Origin: Candidatus Heimdallarchaeota archaeon
Lineage (GTDB): Archaea; Asgardarchaeota; Heimdallarchaeia; Heimdallarchaeales; Heimdallarchaeaceae
Direction of reading: 5' to 3'
Length of the DNA stretch: 9,268 bases
Assembly: GCA_030628305.1 (NCBI GenBank)
Contig: DAOVRE010000044.1
Span: 1-9,268, forward strand
The notes under the pieces were generated by a model, which was given only the letters and a program-made list of their open reading frames with translations, made no database searches and was not told the origin of the DNA. The translations under genes and the position numbers were made by a program. This document shows positions 6,664 through 9,268 of this stretch, one piece after another (positions within the stretch are counted from its first letter, which is position 1; each line of letters starts with the position of its first letter).

Positions 6664-6867
6664 TTATTCAACAATTGTTACGTTTACAGCTTGTGATCCT
6701 CTATCAGTATCTTCTAAGTCATAGGTAACTTTTGTCCCTATTTGAAGAGCGTAAAAGTCTCCAGTAACTCCAGAAGAATGGAAGAAAATATCTTTTTCTG
6801 CGTCTTCTTCATTTTCTATAAAACCATAACCTTTATCGGTCATTACTTTTTTAATAGTTCCTTGCAT
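6664..6867 (-). CDS. Cold-shock-domain protein (CspA family)
   Basis: A 67-residue single-domain OB-fold protein, the standard length of the CspA family, which binds single-stranded RNA or DNA and melts mRNA secondary structure in the cytoplasm. RNP1 is seen as KGYGFIEN (residues 12-19) and RNP2 as DIFFHSS (26-32). The N-terminal MQGTIKKV and C-terminal SQAVNVTIVE also fit. The acidic insert ENEEDAEKD is typical of archaeal or halotolerant variants. AGAGG lies 8 bases before the ATG and supports this start. The gene is monocistronic, with its own TATA-like box upstream and a hairpin terminator downstream. Such proteins are far commoner in bacteria than in archaea, so an old transfer is likely. 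Confidence 0.95.
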   Translation of the reverse strand: MQGTIKKVMTDKGYGFIENEEDAEKDIFFHSSGVTGDFYALQIGTKVTYDLEDTDRGSQAVNVTIVE

Positions 6868-6918
6868 TTTAGTTTTCCTCTTGTGGATTTATCACGTTTC
6901 TAAAGGTGTGATGTCCTT

Positions 6919-6932
6919 CTTAAATAAAAAAG
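6919..6932 (-). promoter_or_regulatory. TATA-box-like promoter of the cold-shock gene
   Basis: CTTTTTTATTTAAG on the - strand lies about 55-65 bases before the ATG at 6867. A start about 25 bases on would give a leader of roughly 30 bases that carries the AGAGG site. The flanking stretch 6938-6960 is almost pure A/T and holds the palindrome ATTAAATTTAAT. Confidence 0.45.
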
Positions 6933-7072
6933 AGTAATATCAAATATTAAATTTAATTAAAGATTGAAGTTTCTAATTTATTTACGGTTGTTCTTTTGGG
7001 AAATCATTAATAAATTTGTGCATAATACTTATTTTTTGTTAAAAGAGGTAGAGATGAAGTATGAGGGTGGTT

Positions 7073-7171
7073 TTAGAGGTTTCCTCTATGATAAACAACT
7101 GATTTCATAGCTTCGTATTTCATCTTTTTGATTGCTTTCTCGATTTTCATGTTTTGTATTTTTTTATTCAT
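7073..7171 (-). CDS. Small basic peptide ORF, 32 residues
   Basis: The peptide starts MNKKIQNMKIEKAIKKMKYE and ends AMKSVVYHRGNL. It is strongly basic and would form an amphipathic helix over its first 25 residues. Support is from signals: a strong TATA-like TTTTTAAAA on the - strand (7202-7213) lies about 30-40 bases upstream, and GGTG, part of the archaeal ribosome-binding consensus, lies 7 bases before the ATG. The stop codon falls inside a small stem, TAGAGG/CCTCTA (7074-7079 with 7083-7088). I know no family. A short nucleic-acid-binding or membrane-active peptide is conceivable; alternatively the transcript is a non-coding RNA and the frame is chance. Confidence 0.4.
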   Translation of the reverse strand: MNKKIQNMKIEKAIKKMKYEAMKSVVYHRGNL

Positions 7172-7200
7172 TTTTTTGCACCTAACCTAACATCATCATC

Positions 7201-7213
7201 CCTTTTAAAAAGG
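7201..7213 (-). promoter_or_regulatory. TATA box for the small basic peptide
   Basis: CCTTTTTAAAAGG on the - strand is a near-symmetric, strong archaeal TATA-like element. It is placed so that transcription would begin at about 7180, some 10 bases before the ATG at 7171, leaving room for the GGTG ribosome-binding motif. Confidence 0.45.
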
Positions 7214-7231
7214 ATTGAACACAGAAAGAGG

Positions 7232-7244
7232 TCACAAGTTGTGA
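7232..7244. promoter_or_regulatory. Palindrome TCACAA-G-TTGTGA, candidate operator
   Basis: An exact 6+1+6 dyad about 20 bases upstream of the TATA element of the small basic peptide. Its size and position fit a dimeric helix-turn-helix regulator. No T-run adjoins it, so it is not terminator-like. Confidence 0.4.
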
Positions 7245-7340
7245 TATAACTTTCAAAAATTATGATAAACAGCTTGAGAGGCTTTAGATTCTTGATTTTG
7301 TTATAAGACAATAAGACAAAATCAAATCATAAATCTACTT

Positions 7341-7364
7341 AAATAAAAAAAGAGAAAAAAAGAG
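7341..7364 (-). terminator. T-rich terminator of the CWH43-like gene
   Basis: Directly after the stop at 7369 the - strand reads two T7-type runs separated by CTC (opposite AAATAAAAAA and AGAGAAAAAA). This is a typical multi-T archaeal terminator without a strong stem. Confidence 0.55.
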
Positions 7365-7368
7365 AGTA

Positions 7369-9268
7369 TTATAGAGCTATTTCTATCAAATAAGCAGGAT
7401 GATCAGACTGTCCTTCTTCAATATAATGTGCTTGGATAACTGTAAAACTTGGACGTAAAAAGATATGATCTATTCTATCCTCTGCTGGCGTTCCATATAC
7501 TATTTGCCAAGAATCAGCTAAACCTGCACCAATGGTTATGTTGTATTCAGCTGAGTGAGCTCGGAAATTGAAATCTCCCATATAGATAACATCAGATAAA
7601 CTCGAAGTTCTACTTACCATCTCTTGCGCTTGATAGATTGTAGTAATGTCTTCGTCACCAGCAGGATGATTAACAAATACGTTGAAAACTCTCGTTCCAA
7701 CGGTGATTTGCGCTTGAGCTGATCCTATCTGTTCTTGGTCACTGTATGCGAAAAAGGAAATTGCATTTGAAATAGGATATTTGGATAGAATTGCACAACC
7801 ATATGTGTTCGTAACTGTCTTTGGACCATAGTAGGAATACATATTCAGATTAGAGGCAAAATATCGTACTACATCCATGTTTCCACCTGAAATTCTGGCA
7901 GGATCACACTCTTGTAATCCAATAATATCTGGATTAATTGCGCGAATGAGCTCCAATTGACCATCATAATTCCAATCTCCTGAAACATTGATTCCTTGCT
8001 GAATATTGTAAGTTAATATTATAAGTGATGTCTTCCCTTCAGTTGAATTATTGGGTCTAGGTGTTGTGAGAACAGCTCCTGTAATTGTACCTATAAGGAT
8101 AATTCCGAATACAACACTTACTCCTATCTTTGAATTACGCTTCTTAACCAACTTGTCAAGTTTCATTGAAGATGGACCAATAATCAATGTTGTTGCTGAA
8201 AGCAGAAAAGCTGGTATGAAGAAGGCTAACCAATATTGATCCCTAAATCCGAAGCTTATGGGAGGAAGATATCCCCATACGTTTGGTAGTACTTGAACAA
8301 AGAGCATTATTATGATAAATAATCCACCAATTGTGAAACTACCTCCTATTTGTGATGGTTTAGGTTTCAAATTGACAATCTCTCTTACAAGGAATACGAA
8401 GTTTAAGTAAATGATCGGAGAAGTAAGTATAGCAAATGCAAGTGGTATATGGTGGAACCACTGTGTTGCTGGTGCTAATAATGGAAAAGCAGCTGGGTCA
8501 TTTGTGAAGAAAATTTGATGGACAAGTACAGTCATGGTGAGAGATATTGCAAAAGCTGCATTCCAAATCGCTATCATCCAAGATTTCAGATAGTTGATGA
8601 GATCAGGCTTCCATAACATAACTCCACTAAAAACTCCCAACATACTAACTATCCCCACTACAATTCCTATATAATTGCCTTCAGTCCACCTAGCGATTAC
8701 TGTAGGACTCATGAAAACAAACCAAATAAGCACGAAAATACTGAACAACCCCATTGTTAAACCAAGGATTTTTCCGAAACCTCCTTTCTGAGTAGGTTCT
8801 TCAGAAGTAACAGTATCTTTGCTTGTTAGATAATCGTCTCGATCTCGTAAGTATATTCCAACAAGGATTACTGAGGCTAAAATCCCTAGCGCCCAGCCAA
8901 TTATTTGATTCCAGCCATATTGTGAAATGTCAACCGTTGAATTTGCTGTTCTATAGAATATGGACATGGCTACTCCAATAGCTAAACCTATTGCCATATC
9001 TACACTTATCTTTTGTTCATGTTTTCTCATCTTTGTGAGGAAACCGCCAAAGAAAATAAAGAAGCTTCCAACAGACAAACCAGCCATTATGTAAACTGCT
9101 TGTTTAGAAACTAATGGTTCAATCAACCTTGTAATGATCATAAGCTCTCCAGAGACTAGTAAAACAACATTTGGAGCACGCTTCCAGAATATTAACAAAA
9201 CTAGAGGTGATAATAGAAAAAGCAAACCAAGAATATTCTCATCAGGTTCCGCGTTAAGAAGTGCATAA
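7369..9268 (-). CDS. CWH43/PGAP2IP-like membrane protein with C-terminal EEP phosphoesterase domain, 5'-partial
   Basis: A multi-span membrane domain is followed by an exonuclease-endonuclease-phosphatase (EEP) domain, the layout of yeast Cwh43 and animal PGAP2IP, which remodel the lipid of GPI anchors. Numbered from the TTG at 9225, hydrophobic helices lie at about 1-14, 19-34, 43-63, 76-90, 108-125, 152-173, 185-204, 216-240, 259-281, 298-314, 331-350 and 368-386. The EEP domain (about 400-618) has YNIQQG (N407), GLQECD (E439), SGGN (447-450), YYGPKTVTNTYGCAILSKYP, NH (H520), GDFN (550-553), RIDHIF (D586-H587) and SDH (607-609), so the metal and catalytic set appears complete. The frame runs open past that TTG to the window edge (YALLNAEPDENILGL) with no ATG, so the start lies outside. 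The C-terminal domain probably faces the outside. Substrate in an archaeon is unknown; a generic secreted nuclease or phospholipase role is the alternative. Confidence 0.8.
   Translation of the reverse strand, partial: YALLNAEPDENILGLLFLLSPLVLLIFWKRAPNVVLLVSGELMIITRLIEPLVSKQAVYIMAGLSVGSFFIFFGGFLTKMRKHEQKISVDMAIGLAIGVAMSIFYRTANSTVDISQYGWNQIIGWALGILASVILVGIYLRDRDDYLTSKDTVTSEEPTQKGGFGKILGLTMGLFSIFVLIWFVFMSPTVIARWTEGNYIGIVVGIVSMLGVFSGVMLWKPDLINYLKSWMIAIWNAAFAISLTMTVLVHQIFFTNDPAAFPLLAPATQWFHHIPLAFAILTSPIIYLNFVFLVREIVNLKPKPSQIGGSFTIGGLFIIIMLFVQVLPNVWGYLPPISFGFRDQYWLAFFIPAFLLSATTLIIGPSSMKLDKLVKKRNSKIGVSVVFGIILIGTITGAVLTTPRPNNSTEGKTSLIILTYNIQQGINVSGDWNYDGQLELIRAINPDIIGLQECDPARISGGNMDVVRYFASNLNMYSYYGPKTVTNTYGCAILSKYPISNAISFFAYSDQEQIGSAQAQITVGTRVFNVFVNHPAGDEDITTIYQAQEMVSRTSSLSDVIYMGDFNFRAHSAEYNITIGAGLADSWQIVYGTPAEDRIDHIFLRPSFTVIQAHYIEEGQSDHPAYLIEIAL

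Larger units (their letters stand above)
6868..7368. other. 501-base interval between the cold-shock and CWH43-like genes
   Basis: No long reading frame is present. From low to high position it holds the cold-shock promoter, an AT-rich stretch with nothing recognised (about 6960-7050), the 32-codon small ORF (7073-7171) with a promoter and upstream dyad, an unassigned stretch (about 7250-7335), and the terminator of the CWH43-like gene. A short structured RNA instead of, or as well as, the small ORF is possible. Confidence 0.5.

Noticed and set aside
6938..6960. AT-rich stretch with ATTAAATTTAAT as a replication origin element
   Set aside because: No repeated origin-recognition-box-like motifs and no orc1/cdc6 gene nearby; low complexity explains the palindrome.
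7054..7110. An 18-codon + strand frame (MKYEGGFRGF...) with AGAGG 5 bases before the ATG
   Set aside because: Too short, antisense to a better-supported small ORF, and without a convincing promoter. The ribosome-binding match alone is not enough.
7201..7213. CCTTTT-A-AAAAGG palindrome as an operator
   Set aside because: Near-symmetry is expected of a TATA element flanked by C/G; promoter use is the simpler reading.
1..9268. CRISPR array, tRNA, rRNA, insertion sequence or transposon ends
   Set aside because: No regularly spaced long repeats, no cloverleaf-like or rRNA-like segment, and no transposase or terminal inverted repeats were seen by eye.

Overview
The window is AT-rich, with short non-coding gaps. 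It shows archaeal-type expression signals: TATA-like boxes about 25-30 bases before inferred transcript starts, GGAG, GAGG or GGTG ribosome-binding motifs, and T-tract terminators mostly without strong hairpins. The encoded proteins include multi-module winged-helix regulators, small zinc-ribbon proteins and a CWH43/PGAP2IP-like membrane protein with an exonuclease-endonuclease-phosphatase (EEP) domain. Together these suggest a mesophilic archaeon, possibly of the Asgard group. The lineage is an inference; there is no rRNA or other marker gene here.

Layout. The left third (1-3540) is on the + strand. A large, 5'-truncated, tandem winged-helix protein overlaps by 4 bases (GTGA) an unrecognised 484-residue protein. 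A T-tract ends that unit. A new promoter then serves a 48-codon small ORF that overlaps by 11 bases a 109-residue zinc-ribbon protein. The rest of the window is on the - strand. Read in its transcription direction (right to left) it holds: the 3' part of the CWH43-like EEP protein (open at the window edge), a small basic peptide ORF with its own promoter, a cold-shock-domain protein, a polytopic HGSNAT/DUF1624-type acyltransferase, a 45-residue single-span membrane peptide, and a DegV-family lipid-binding protein. The + and - transcription units converge at about 3540-3668.

How the genes may work together. The first two genes are translationally coupled and probably act as a pair. The DegV protein (fatty-acyl binding), the HGSNAT-like acyltransferase and the CWH43-like protein (its eukaryotic relatives remodel the lipid of GPI anchors) share a possible lipid or acyl theme. 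However, they have separate promoters and terminators, so a joint pathway is only a hypothesis. Three small ORFs (48, 45 and 32 codons) with plausible promoters and/or ribosome-binding sites are added here. The most noteworthy points are the archaeal CWH43-like architecture with an apparently complete EEP active site, the small membrane-peptide gene with a dyad-rich upstream region ahead of degV, and the coupled orphan pair at the left end.
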